From: Camarhynchus parvulus
Lineage: Eukaryota > Chordata > Aves > Passeriformes > Thraupidae
Direction of reading: 5' to 3'
Assembly (NCBI RefSeq): GCF_901933205.1
Contig: NC_044574.1
Location: forward strand, 5,788,733 to 5,852,732
Length of the DNA stretch: 64,000 nt
In this document: positions 1 through 13,700 of the stretch, piece by piece
How the letters are laid out: the number at the start of each line of letters is the position of its first letter
Numbering within the stretch: the stretch's first letter is position 1
The notes under the pieces: model-generated
What the model saw: the letters and a program-made list of their open reading frames with translations, nothing else
What the model was told of the DNA's origin: nothing
Databases searched by the model: none
Made by a program: the position numbers and the translations under genes

Positions 1-25
1 GATTGCATTTAATTATGGGGTGCTC

Positions 26-319
26 TGTCCCCCTGCTCTTCTAAGTTCTTCTAAGCCTTCTAATGTTTACACTTCTGTAATGGAGTTTCTCACACACTTT
101 TAATGTAAATAATGATTGTTTTGCATTCCTTTCTGGAGGAGGAGAGAATTGATGGACTGTTGGTTTGACCAGTGTGGCTGGAGAGGTGGCAATTTCATCC
201 TCCAATCCATGGTCGCTTTTGAAAGTCTATAAATACTGGAGTTTGGAAATAAACTGCCCTCTTTTTACCTTGGACACCCAGCTTGTGCATGGTAATTAAT
301 TTTGTGTCCTATTGTGACA
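26..319 (+). mobile_element. Solo LTR, ERVK-like family, copy 1
   Basis: The element starts TGTCCCCC and ends TTGTGACA. It is flanked by a perfect 6-bp target-site duplication GTGCTC (20-25 and 320-325). It has TATAAATA at 228-235 and AATAAA at 248-253. It is collinear along its length with two minus-strand copies at 44156-44445 and 46514-46804. There is no gag or pol, so it is a solo LTR. A 6-bp duplication fits class II (ERVK-like) integration; the class call is inference. Confidence 0.88.
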
Positions 320-704
320 GTGCTCCTAACTTCACAGTGATCACTGAGACACAGCCAGAGGTCAGGAAGGTGGACAGAAACAGAGACAAGGGCTACCACA
401 AGCACAAGGTGGTAGCCAAAACCCTTCTACCAGCACTGCATCTCGGCTTTAACAGCCACACATTCAGGCTCATCCACTTCTGGGTAGGGAATAAGCTCTT
501 CTTCCCTGAGCAGGTTCATTTCTGAGCAGGAAACAGGTGCCATTATTTACTATTCCTTTCTCAAACAACAAGAAATGCAGGGAAGAAGCTCCTGCTGTGC
601 CAGAGCAAGCAGGCACTGCCTGCCTCTTGCACAGACACAGCTCTAATGATGAAGAGATTTGTACAGCCATGGGCAGCAACTGGGTTAGGATATGGAGCAC
701 TGCA

Positions 705-766
705 CCAGGGGCAGCCCAGATCACCAGAGATCCCTTCCAACCCCAACAATTCTGTGATTCTGTGAT
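705..766 (+). mobile_element. CR1 LINE 3' end fragment
   Basis: GATCCCTTCCAACCCCAAC followed by the repeated ATTCTGTG end is the typical CR1 3' terminus, here in plus orientation. Confidence 0.7.
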
Positions 767-1611
767 AGCCCTACCGAGGGAAGCAAAACCACTGACCAGA
801 GCCTCTGCCTGGCCTGGGGTTTCAGTTGTGGAGCCAGGACAATACACAGCTGCTTTGTGGGGATGTTGGCAACTCAGTTTGTGCAACAAGATCCCAACCT
901 GTTCCTGCATGTTCTGTGAAGGCAGCTGTGTGAAGGCAGGACTTGAGGGACAGGCTTTGCCAAGGTAACCAGAAAGACATCCAGATGCTGCTTCCCTGAA
1001 GTTCAAGGAGTGCCAGTGCCCCTGGGCAGACCCAGATGGTCCAGAGACAGCTCTTGCCTGGGCAGCAGGTCTCATGCAAGGCAGGGGTCCTTGCAAAGAG
1101 GCTGTTTTGTTTGCAAACAGAGCACTCAGCCACTGCTGCTTGAGCCCAGCAAGAGCCTGAGTACACTTCATCCTCACAGCAAGGCCAGCAGAGAGGGCTT
1201 CCCAATGGGAATGGGATGCAGAGCTGTAAGCAGCTCCTGGAAAATACCACAGCACAGTGCAAACCCTCCCTCGAGAGTGCACTGGTGTTTCCACTGAAGT
1301 CCCTCTCTAAATGGGCACAAGGAGAGTAAGAAAGAGGACAGTACTGTTGTGCCTAATGGGAAACAGTGTCAACATCAACCAGCATCTACCCCAGGTTTTC
1401 AGCACCATGTGGGAAAAGCGCCATAGGCACAATTGTACCAATTGAGCTGACTGCCCTCTTGAGTAGAAACAAATGCAGGGACCTGCAGGAGGGCAGCAAA
1501 TATATACACACACATTCCCTCATATCCAGGAGAGAGCTGCCACATTCCAAGTTACATATCACACACCAAGCTTTAGTCAGCTTTTGTGGTTTTTAAAAAA
1601 TCAGACATCAC

Positions 1612-1711
1612 CTGGTATCATTTTGATAGCAGAGTTCACTTCACGCCACTCGTGAACCTTGTCAAACTTCCAGTCCAGGATGAAGTTCCCATTGTCTGTC
1701 ACCACAGGGCC
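1612..1711 (-). CDS. RPIA: RPIA coding exon 8
   Basis: One hundred nt encode [20 protein letters not shown] and then [13 protein letters not shown] plus one base. The acceptor is TTCCAG and the donor GTGATG after 1612. It should join a last exon starting in the (G)VV-D-T-GLF region, which is absent from 1-1611. Confidence 0.96.
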
Positions 1712-4700
1712 CTGGAAGCAAACCCAGTTGCCATGGCATGAGCCCTGTGTCTCATGATCCCAGCCAGGGACTGTCACAGCCCTCACTGGGACCAGCTGTC
1801 CCCACTACAGTGGTTTAGAGTCATCATTCACATAAACTGGGGCTGTCCTCACAATAAACCTGTCAGTGAAACCATCACCCCCAACCTGAGACCCTCTCTG
1901 GCAGCTCAGACTGCCCTGCAGCCCCCCAACACCCCCAGACTCAGGCTGGAAATCCCTCTGCTCCCTGCTCCAGGATGCTTCTTTAGGAGTCACAGCCAGA
2001 GAGGCTTTCAATGAGCAGCCTGAACACATAAATACACAACCCAGTAACCAAAGTACAATAAGGAGGAATTACACAAGATGTCACTTGTGGGACTGAAAGC
2101 CCAGATGTCACCAGATGAAGGGCCAGACCTCTCGTCCTCCCTTTGCCCATGTTCAGGTGGGTTCCCAGGGAAGCAGGGCTGACAGGGACACTCACTGCTT
2201 TGTTAACAGCCATCCGCAGCTCCACGACACCGCCAAATTTTTTGGTCAGGGCTTTGGTGACAGGGACATAAGCCATGGGGATGACCTCGATAGGAACTCC
2301 CTTCTTCCACTGCTCCCCAAGGCTGTCAGATTTTTTCCTGAGAGCAGAGTTTGAGGTGGGATTAGTGCTGGACATTACACTGCTGACACCATTAACATCA
2401 CCCCAGGCCCTTGGCAAACCCCTCAGGCACAAGGCTTAGGAGCACACAGGGTCAGTCCATGTGTGCCCTGGTGCAGCCAGAGCCAGTCTAATGCACAATG
2501 CTCTACCCACTCAAAAGCCCTGTTTTGACATGCTTTGGACAAGCAGAACAGGAGTTGTTTTTTCCACAGCCCCATGGCTGGAAAATTTATCCCATGCTGA
2601 CAATCACTGAGCTCAGAGAGCAGAACTGCCACTTCCCCACAAGCTCTGCTGACTCCCAAGCAGGCCTGCTGAGTTGAAAATTAAGAAAAAAAGATAAATT
2701 GAATTGCTGAAATACTGGGAGCCAGGCTCATTTCCACCCATTCCTGCTCTCCTGTAACCATTGGAATGACTATAATGGCCTAGCACAGCACCATCTGAAA
2801 CCTCCCATGGAGCAGAAAGGTATTATGAGCAGTAATATCTTCACCTGTAATCAGCAATAACAATGAAGCACTTTGCAAATCCTGCAACTATCTTCTCCTG
2901 TGTCAAGCAGCCACTGCAAGGGGGAAAAAATAAAAACAGAACCAGAAAACATCAGACTGCTCCTCACTGTGCCCAATGGCCTTGAAATCCAGTCCCCTCT
3001 AATATGTTCTTGCTGGTTTTGGTGCTGCCGTTGCCCCACACCTTATCCTCCTGATCTCCACCCTCACTCTGTGCCCCTTGTCCCTGGCCAGGAACCATCC
3101 CCCACTGTTGGGACACACACAGCCCTGCACAGGATCCCCTCCAGCCCAGCCTAGAGACACCCACAGCCACACAGGGATGCTCAGTGACCCCCACCAGCAC
3201 TGGGACAGACAGACAGACAGACAGACAGCAAGGCTCACCCGCCACCTTTGATAAGGTTGAGGTCGGAGTCCACCTCATCTGCTCCATCGATGGCAACATC
3301 AAGCTGTGGGGAGAGGAGGAAATGGCTGTGGGAACCCCTCCCCTCATCCAGGCCCTGCTCCTGCTGCAGCTCCAGGGCTAGCAGCAGTCACAAATGTCAC
3401 CAGAGCTGGCACCACCTTGGTGCAGCCTGACCAGACACAAGTGTCTGATGGGCCAGCCAAGGACACCCTGAGACCACCCAAGCCCCTCCAACAACCCCAG
3501 GCATGTGAGAGGAGGAGAAACCCAAACCAAGTGCTGGCCTGCAAGGCACATCTCTTTAGCCTCTGGTGTTGTTAAGAACCAGCATGCAAGGTTTTCCCAG
3601 GAAAAATCTTTGACAGTTCAGCAATATCCCTGTCTCAAGCTTCATCTTGGAAGAGATGCCAAGCATTTGGAGGCACCAACAACCCAGCAGCCTTCTTGCC
3701 ATCTAAAGACAAACTAAAGAACTAAGACAAAACTTGGGGTAAAAATAAACTAAACTTGTTCAAATCATTAAGGTTAGAAAAGATCTTTAAGATCATTGAG
3801 TCCAGCCATTCAACAAACCCTGCCAAGTCCCCACTAAACCATGTCTTCAAGCATCAAAACTTCATGTTTTTTGAACATTTCCAGGGATTCTGATTCCACC
3901 ACTGCCCTGGGCAGCCTGTTCCAGTGCTTGACCAACCTTTCAGTGCAGTAACTTTTCTTAATATCCAATCTGAACCTCCTGTGGCACAACTTGAGGCTGT
4001 TTCCTGTTGTCCCAACTCAAGTTCTGCAGCGTGGCTGCCCAAACTCAGCCTCAGGGGAGGACTAAGGAGCCTGGATGCTTTCTGAAGGACCAGGTGAGAG
4101 GAAGGTCAGCTGAGGTCTCACCTCTGTGGTCCCACTTACCTCTGGATTTCGGTCCAAGTCACTCAGTGTTAAGCCATTCTGCAGGATCAGCTGACGAGCC
4201 TGTGCACCAAGAGAACAAACACCATTTATCAGTGGCAGGAAAGGAAAACAGACTCTTGATGTCCTTCCCTGGCTGCAGCAAGGATGGAGCCTCCTGGGAG
4301 ATCTCCACTGCTCCACTCTGAGCTTGTGGAGAGGTTGCAACAGGAACACACAGCAAGAAGAAAATTATGTTTCCACACCAAAGCAGTTTAATCAAAAAAA
4401 GTCCTGCTGCTGATTTGAACTAAAATTCTCAGCTGGTGCAACAGAACTCCTGGGTTTGGGTGTCTCCATACTAAATAGCAGGAGGCCTCATCAGCTTGGT
4501 GGGAATCACTTGTATCTAAGCACTAAAGCAGATTTGGAATTTTTAAATCCTGTGTTGTTTCAGCTTGGACATCATTCTCCCTCACACCCATCCAGCCCTT
4601 CCTTATCTCCTTCCTTGAAAAATGGGACCAAGAAAATTAAATATTTACACCACAGCAATGTGGAACTAACAGAGAAAATATTTCTAAAATATAACAAATG

Positions 4701-7700
4701 CACAGCTTGTGGGAAAAGCGTGGGAAGCTGCTGAAACAGCTGCTTGGTGGCTCTGACCTAGGTCTCCTGCAGTGGCCATGTGTTTCCCTCTAGTGGCAAC
4801 ACAACACAGGGCACCCAGAGCTGCCCTTGGCTCAGTCCCTCGGTTTGAACAGGCAATCACAGAATTGTTTAGACAGATTTACTAACACCAAGTCCAGCCC
4901 TTAACCCAGCACTGCCCAGGCCACTGCTAAACCACGTCCCCAAGTGACACATGTACATGGCTTTTACATCCCTCCAGGGGTGGTGACTCCACCACTGCCC
5001 TGGGCAGCCTGGTCAGTGCTTGACCACCTTCCCAGTGAAGAAACTTTCCCAAATATCCAATGAAAACCTCTCCTGGCACAACCTAGGGCCATTTCCTCTT
5101 GTCCTGTTATTTGTCACTTGGGAGAAGAGACCAACCCTGACGTGGCTGCCCCTCCTGTCAGGGGGTTGTGGAGAGTGAGAAGATTCCTTTTCTCCAGCCC
5201 CTCAGCTGCTCCTCATCACACCTGTGCTCCAGAGCCCTCCCCAGCTCCACTCCCTTCTCTGGACACCCTCCAGCCCCTCAGTGCCTTCCTTGTCATGAGG
5301 CACAAAACTGAACACAGGATTCCAGGTGCGGCCTCACCAGTGCCCAGCAGAGAGGGACAATCCCTGCCCTGGTCCTGCTGCCACTATTGCTGACACAGGC
5401 CAGGTGCCCCTGGCCTCCTCAGCCACCTGGGCACACGATGGCTCATGTTCCCAGCACCCCAGGGCCTGTCCTGCTGGGCCACTTTCCACCCACTCTGCCC
5501 CCAGCCTGGAGTTCTGCAGGAGGTTGTTGTGGCCAAAGTGCAGACCCAGCACCTGGCCTTGCTGAAGCTCAGACCTTTAGCCTTGGTCCATCCGTCTGTC
5601 CATCCATCCCTCCGTCCATCCATCCGTCCGTCCATCCATCCTGTCCAGATCCCCTGCAGAGCCTTCCTGCCCTCCAGCAGATCAACACTCCCACCCAGTT
5701 TGCTGTCATCTGCAGAATCTCTAACTGGTTGAACTTTCTATGTTACAAATCATCATTCAAGTGAGATTCCCTCCTTGCACAGACTGTGCTCAGTCCGAAC
5801 TTGCTACCATGCTGCAGCTAGACCAAGAAACCCCAGTGCAATAGCCTGGATCAGCTGATTCCCCTGAATTCTACCCACTAACACTAACAAAGTGCATCAG
5901 TCACAGGCACTGGCATACCAGAAACATTAGAATTAGCAGGTGGCACTCCTGGCAATAAGATTTGAATAGTTTATCATGGCATTTCATAGCATGCAGTTTT
6001 AACACCCATGGGCTGTGGGGCCCTAAGGACTCACAAAATTATAAGAATAGAAAATCAGTGGGTTGGCATTCATCACATGGTGTCCACAAAAGGAGATTTC
6101 AGGGATCTGGGAAACTCAAAGCATTGAGAAACACTGTGCTGCACATGCAGGCCAGACCCTGAACAGGCTGAGTCAGCAGTGTGGCAACGAGGTGGCTTGG
6201 CTCTCTCCAGGCTCGGCTTGCAAGGCAAGGGGAGCAGTGGGAATCAGAAGCAGAGCTCCCATCACTGAGGGAGGAGTGGTGGTAACTGCACAGCACTGGA
6301 CAGGAGCAGTCCCACTCCGTGCCCCCGGCACACGTCCCGGTGAGAAGAGACAACGCAAGCGCCAGGGACAGATACTTACCCTGCTCTAGCTTTACTGGTG
6401 GAGGTGGATTAATGCCCTGACAACAGGGAAGGGAGGAGTATAAAAGCCCACTGAAACCAACTCTTCCTTGCCAGTGATCTCAGGCAGCCATCTACACCTG
6501 TACACAGTGAAAATACAATGCTGTTTTGCTGACCTGGGAACGCTCCACTCAGTTGAGGTCTAAGGGACTGCAAGAGATACAAGGCAGCCCCATGTTGGGA
6601 ATTTTGGCTCCTGCAGGTGTACAATCTCTCTCTTCCCTTTAACAGCAACTTTTTGTTTTACTAGTAAGAAACTCAGTGGTGTTAAATCAACTATGACAAC
6701 ATTTCAGGGCAGGACAGGCTCCAGCCCATGCTCACTACAAGAGCTTCATCAATAGTTTCTTTAAGAACTAAAGACTGAACTTAGAGCACTTCTCCTAAAT
6801 TCAAAGGGGACATGGCATTTCAGGGTGGGAATCATTTGTGATAGATCAGACTCTCACCACAGTCTATATAATCAAGAGAAGTACCAATATAGGTTAATTT
6901 TTTTTCACTTTCTGGCCTTTGCAGCACCTTACACCATACCCCAGTTACCTGCAACAGCTGGGAAGAGAGAGCCCTGTCATCCCCACACCTAAAGAACTGC
7001 AGGGTAGGAGGATGTTAGTTTTCCTAAGATTTTACGATAATTCAGGTTGGTCTCTATCCATCCAGGTCAAAGCAGGGTCAGCTCCCAGGTTGCTCAGGGC
7101 TGTATCCACCCAGTCCCTGAACACCTCACAGAACAGGCTCTGCCCTGCCTGCCACACTGCCTGACTGCCCTCACAGTGACAAGAATGTGACAAAAGCACA
7201 GTCCCCAGGACCATGAGAAGGACACATGCCCAATTCCTTGACTGGGGTATTGCCACTCAGCCTTGAAGACCCTTTGGGTGGTCCCCACTGTGTCACCTCT
7301 GCCTGCCCAAAAGGAGGTTCCCACCTCAGGGAGCAGAGGCAAAGAGACCAAAGCCAGTTGCCAAAGGCATGGGAGATGCTCAGAGGCTTCCCCAGCAGAT
7401 CTGTATTCCACCACCAAGCCAGGCTCTCCCTCCAGCTCTCTCAACATCCAGCTTGGTATGAACAAATTCCTGCAAAGGCTGCACAGCAAACAAGAGGTTA
7501 AGCCAATTTCTCTTCTGCAATTTCTTATCAAATCCAGCTGATGCATTTGAAGTTCCTGCTGAAAACACAAGAGCTCTCTATTATTCCTTACAGCTGTCAG
7601 GGCTGATACAGACTCAAAGGAGACAAAGTGTCTCCAGTGAGCTTTGCACTATGAGTCTGGTTCACCACTAAGCAGCATTTTCCTGCAAGTGGGATCCAGA

Positions 7701-10700
7701 GGAAGCCACACACCAACCCTGACACAGCCAGCCTTACCACACTGGCTCCAAATACACCTCCCAGCCCCAGCTCAGGTCACGGTAACACAGCACCATCACT
7801 TTCTTTGTGAGGTCCTTCTGTAGGCTGCACCACAACTGCTCTCACTGGTGCTTTTGGTTCATTCACACCACGGTGACCCAGGGAGAGGCAGGGTGGCCTC
7901 CCACAGCCCAGGGGGAGATGCCCTGCAGGAGTGTTTGGACTGGCAGGAAGCAAAGGAGGAAAGCACTCACCTGAAAGGATGTAGGGATGCAGACAATGGT
8001 CAGGTTCTCCTCCTTAACTCGCTCAGCTGCAGGCAAAAAGCAGAAGCCTTGATTAGTTCATTGCACAAGACAAAAACATAGCAACTTTCTCTTTAAGAAA
8101 CCTCAGTTTTCAGCCCCCCTGATTCACTGCAATTACTTGCTTGGCTTGCAAATAACTCAGTCACGCTCAAAATGCAAACAGGTGCCCCCTCCATAGGCTG
8201 AGGCTCAGTTTCAACACAAATGTTTCAACATCCACTCTGGCCCAGCCCAAGCCACCAGGAGCCATTAACCTTTATGTCTCCAGCAGCAGAAGAGCCCCAG
8301 CAGCAAATCCTCACCTGGGAAATCGGCCCCATCCCCTCTCTGACTCCATTAGACAGGTTTTTGCTGCTCTCCATGTAAACACAGAGCTCCAGCAGCTGTC
8401 TGAAAGTTTTGCTGGCTTGTTGCCCTGGGGACATCACATTAATTTATTATAGAACATTTAAATATATAGCAGGGAAAGAACTAATAAAGTACAGTATTCC
8501 ATTAAATGGAAGGAAATATTTCCTCCCCCAGGCTAACCTCAAATGACTAAAATCTATTACTAAGATATCATTATGGATAAAATGTTATTTTAGTAATTAC
8601 AATACCCAAGCCAACAGCCCAAGAGCCAGCAAGAGCTCGTGCACCAGAGCAAGCACATGAGCTACATGCTCCAAGGTAGTGCTGCTGCTGGAAGGATTGA
8701 ACATGCAGTACATAAGGCTGGATGTTCTTACAAGCCACATCCCAGTTCTAAAGCAATCAGGAGACATGAAAAGCCAGAAATTTGCAGCCTGGAACAGCCA
8801 CTCCTCTTCAAATACAATAGCCATTTATTTAGAGACTGATTCTGTGCTCAGAGGGGGAGTGGTTGCAGTACTGAGCCAAGCCCAGAAGGCTGAACAGCAG
8901 CTCCCAGACAATGAAGTGCATCACACACAGAGTGGGGAAATGGGTGACAAGGGGCAGCCCCAGCCCTGCTGTGCCCCTGCACAGTGAAGGGCTGGGCTGT
9001 GCTCAGAACTCAGCCTGCTCTGGGCTGCAGGACAGCTCTGCCCAAGGGAGCTGGAGGTCACCAGGGCACTCCTCAGACAGGCAGAGCCACCCAGGTGGGA
9101 CACACTGAACTGTGCTGCCCAGAGAAGTGGGGCAATCTTCACACCTGGAAGTGTGGATGTAACACTTGGGAGTATGGCTTGGTGCTGAACACAGTGGTGC
9201 TGTGTGGGATTGGAGGATCTTGGAGGTGTTTTCCACCCTTAATGAGTCTGTGGTTCCCCCTCTGTACCCAAGCAAGATGCCCAAGAACAACAGGGCTGAT
9301 CCTGCACTCCCAACCCACCATGGCCCCCACAGCTGCTCTGCTCTGCATCCAAGGACATCCAAAGTTCAGCAACTGAGACTGCCCTGCAAAGGAACTTTAA
9401 ACCTCTGCACCCTCTGTAATGAGCTGTGACAGTAATTACCCTCACACTCACTCTGCACTTGCCTCACTTGAATATTTTGCTGAAATTTTCTGCATCACTC
9501 CCTGAGCAAAGCCCTGCACCTGGAGCAAGCAGGTAAACCTGGCTGCAGGGTACATTAATAAAATACAGCAGAATTTCACATTCCTCATTTTCATTACACC
9601 TCAGCAGGGCCCTCAATGTGAATCCCGTGGATGTGGGGAGCAAAATGAGCCACAGGCAAACGGGTTAAAGGAAGCAGAGCAGCTGCATGGCCCCGAGCCA
9701 CACAGCAAGTCAGCACTGGGCAGAGCTGGCAAGGCTGGAACCAGACCAAGGAGTTCAGCTCCAGTTTGTGGTGGGTGCCAGTGGAGAGCTTTTCCTGGCT
9801 GTCAGAACAGGTGGCAAATCATTACCTCCTCAGGTCTCTCAGGCAATAAATATGGAGCCCAAGGCCCAGTTTTAACCTTCAGCTTCAAGCAGGACACAGC
9901 AGCCAGTGAACAGACCCAAGGCATCAGCTCTAAGTCAGCACACAGGTGATTTTAGGGTGTTTTTGAAGTAGTTGGGGCAGATGGAAAGGAGACTTTTTGT
10001 GGTGGGAGGGACAGGAAGGGGAGCATCCTACCTAATCGCTGCACCGCGTGTACAATCGTAGATCCGCTTCCGATCCCAAGAACTTGATTGTTCTGCAAAT
10101 CAAAGAGAGACAGAGGAATGCTGTCACTGGAGGCTCCAGACTCCACTTTCCCAGTAAAACTGGCATCATGAACACATGCAAGAGGAGCCTTGTCCAGGGA
10201 TGCACGTGGACACAGCATCTCAGCACTCTGCAGGCAAGGGAGGGAACACGCTGTGCCAGCGAGGGCACGGCCGTGGTCTGTGGCCAAGGGATTTTAATCA
10301 ACTCTGCCTCTCATTAAAGGACATGTGCTTGCTAATTACCAGCACAGTCCGATCTCAGGGTGTTCAATGCACACTCACTGGTGGTTGCTGGCATTCCATG
10401 AAAGCTCTCCTGCCGGAAAGCTGTGAATTTCAGACAATACCACAGAGGAAGAAGGGGAAACAACCTCAAGATAAAATCTCCCAAGGAAGCCACACAGTAA
10501 AAGGCTGCATTTGCTGCCAACCATATCATTAGTAAACAGCACAGATGCACCAGCAGCCAAAGCAGAGAGCACAGCAGCTGTTCCTGTGAATAATAGAGAA
10601 TACTTTCCAAAACAGAGTGTAAAGCTGCCTATAGGAGAGTCCAGCAAAACTTGGAATGTGGGTGAGCCTGGCAGCATGTGCTGAAGAGGATGAAATTTTA

Positions 10701-13700
10701 ACCACAGCTCCATCCTGGTCTTTCTCTGTGTATTGCCTGATTTAAGAAGGATCACGGCCTGTCACCTGTAACACAGATACACTCCTAAAAGGTGCTGCAG
10801 GCTGAGGGTGGATGGGTGCACTTGTGTTACTTCTGCAAGACATGTTCTCTGCCACGTCAGTCTCTGTTTATCATCAACTCAGTTTCCCATCCCCTGTAAG
10901 TGACCTGCAGCCTTCTGTACTTCCCATTTTCAGCGTACTTCATTTTCTTTGGATGGGATCCAAAGCTTAAATTGACTTAAAGAGGCCCAGTATCACCACA
11001 GAGACTTCAGATGAGGAACATATGAAGACAACCAGAGATGCAGGCACAGAGCTGTTGTGCATTATCTCTTGGACATTAGACAGATCTGGAGCTCTTTCCT
11101 CTGTGAAGCAAATCCAGAGTTCAGCAGCTGTGGAAAAAGCCACACCTGCAGCACTTCAACCAGCTAAAATCTTGCTGTCACTCAAGTTTACCTGGAAAGG
11201 TGGAGTTCAAGACAGGTCACACTCCCCTAGGATTAGTCATTTCTCTTGCTTCTGCAATTTAAAAGCTCAAAAAAAACAGTTCTCCAAAACCAGAGGCTCA
11301 GCTTCCATCCCAGCCCTCACTAACCACTGTGACTCTGCAGCAGCTGGGCACAGCAACAGGTCCCCGCTGCACACCTGCAGCGTGGCCAGCAGACACCAAG
11401 AGCTCCTTGTGTCACCCACCCAGCAGGCAGAGCCAAGCAAGGCCAGCCAAGGAAGGGGCAAGCAAAGCTGAGCAGAGGTGGCAGGACATGGGCAGTACCA
11501 GTGTTCCCAAAAGACTTGTTCTGACCCGGGGAGAGGCAGTTTCTTCTCTTTGCCCTCATTTCTGTAGGGTGGGACAGCTTCTTGGAGCAGCTGGGTACCC
11601 TAAAGGGATGGGGAAAGCTTCAGCATGGGCAACTCCACTGTAATGAAGCAGGAAGAGCTCACAAGGGTCCCAGCCCATGCATTTATCAGCGATTAGAGGT
11701 GAAGTAGCACTTTTGATCAGTCTAAACTGGTGCTGTCACAGCCCCTGCCTTACCGTGACTCCCACCTCTCCCTCCTCAGCTCCAACCCCAGCCAGACCAG
11801 GGGCAAAACCAACCACAAAACATTTTAAAAACAGGGGCAGGGCAAACATTGGTGAGAAGTAGAGCACTGAGGAGCAGCACCTCATGCAAAAAAAATTACA
11901 TTTCAAGTTGTTTACCATAAGCCCACCAAACAAAACCCAGGCACTGAGCCACAGCACAGCTGAGGACCCTTTTGGGTGAAGTGGGCAGTGACCACAGCAT
12001 TTTCCCAGCCAACCCAAGGGCCTAAAGACACTGCCCAGCACCACAGAAGCCAGCAAGGCAACACACATGGAGCAGTACCAGCAGCACACAGGCACTGGCC
12101 AGTCCCACCTAAGTTTCCAAGGTCAGAGAACAAAGAGCTCCATCTAAAAGCAGTAGATAAATACAGGGCAAATCCCAAAGTTTGCTCAGTCCTCTCTGGG
12201 GCAGTAGGACACAGGGCAGGAGCTGTATTTTCATTTCTAACAGAGGTGCTCACAGGGCCTGCCCTCAGAGGTGTTGCATAAACTCAAAGCCAGCTCTCCC
12301 CAAGCAGCTTACAGCTCTAAAGCCCCAGCCCTGTGCCAGCCCCACTCCCCCAGGCTGTCACAGCCCCACAGCCTCTGAGGCTGCTCAGCTCAGTGTCCAC
12401 TCCAGAGCTGGGGAACTCTGCTCCTGCAGCTGCCCAGGGACAAGGGCTATGGGTAAACACGCTGATCTAGCTTTAATAAAAAAAAATAAAAAGAAAAGAA
12501 AATACAACCAGAAAAGTTATCCTGTCCTAATCCCCCCTCCCACACCCAGGTTTACATGTGGCACACAAGGAGCTGCTGTCCTGGCAAGGCAGGGATGGGT
12601 GTGAAGGTGGATGCCAAGTGAGGAGCCTCATCCAGTACCAGTCCCACATCCCCAGTGCCACAGATTTATGGCACAGTTAAGCAACAGAGATTTGTCCAGC
12701 AGAACCAAACCCTGGTGTCTCCCACACATCCCTGCTGTGCAAGGGAAGTCTCAGCTTTGCTTTCAGAGGCAGCATTGCCCCCCCTGAGAGCTCTAACAAG
12801 CAAACACAAACGTATCCATTACAAACAGCAGCTGCCCCCTGCCAGTGCAAACTGACAGCTGAGACCATCCAGCTCCTGGGCAGTGACTCTGAGCTCCTTC
12901 TCCATTATTTCCTGAAGCCAGCTTGCACAAGCATTGGGGTGTTACCCCAGACACTGCCTCATTTACTTAACTGGCATCACAAGCCGAACATTGAACTTTA
13001 ATTAGCTGGGACACAGCCAGAAACATTATCCTAAATTTGCCTGGCCATAAAACAGCACAAGGCCAGTGATTTCACTATTAAAGTCCAAAAGTACTGGTTT
13101 TACTCCAAATCAAAGGAGCCCCCATTTATGATACCTCACAGCAACAGCGGTGTCTTGGCTCCATGCCTTGTGAGATGAGCTCTTCCTCCCATGACCCCTC
13201 AATGCACAATTTTGGGCTTGCCTTGGGTAAGAAAGGGGATTTTTATGAAACTGCCAGAGCCCCCAGGCTCCCCCATCTCACAGACTGATCACTTTTGATG
13301 GTGTTGGCCTGGCAGGGGCTGGGTCTCACACACATGCCTGCTCTCAGGCAGGTACAGACTGCTCAGAGGAACAGGGCTGCAGAAGCAGCAGAACCTTCGT
13401 GGGACACGGGAAGCCATCAGCAACTGAACCTCAAAACACTACCCCAGTGAGGGGGGAGCAGGAAGGAAAAGGGATTTTTTTTTCTCTCCTAACTGCTAAT
13501 ATCTACATTCTTAGCAGGAACTCCTCACCCCGATTTCAGCACTGCTATTGCGAAAGGGCTGGCACAGAACTGATAAAGCCCTGCGTGACTGGAACCGTTG
13601 ATCGTTGAGCTTCCCAACCAGGCTGTGCCAAACCTCAGGCAGCTCCAGCCCTATCTGACATTCACGGGACTGACTCAAGCCCCTGGCTGCACTGCCCTCC

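Larger units (their letters stand above)
1..1611 (-). other. RPIA intron 8 (partial)
   Basis: Non-coding. It holds the solo LTR at 26-319 and a CR1 tail at 705-766. The rest (767-1611) shows nothing recognisable. A 274-codon open frame on the minus strand at 470-1294 crosses the CR1 tail and is not a gene. Confidence 0.8.
2914..4139 (-). other. RPIA introns 5 and 4
   Basis: Intron 5 (2914-3238) holds the GACA microsatellite. Intron 4 (3304-4139) holds the CR1 at 3758-4018. Nothing else seen. Confidence 0.85.
4200..7970 (-). other. RPIA intron 3
   Basis: Contains the long CR1 at 4855-5765. The remaining sequence, 5766-7970, shows no gene or repeat that I can identify. Confidence 0.8.

Noticed and set aside
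470..1294. 274-codon minus-strand open frame in RPIA intron 8
   Set aside because: Crosses a CR1 tail, has no recognisable domain, and competes with overlapping frames on the other strand.
1..1611. Search for the RPIA terminal exon (GLFINMAE-like coding)
   Set aside because: No matching segment on the minus strand, so the exon is taken to lie outside the window.
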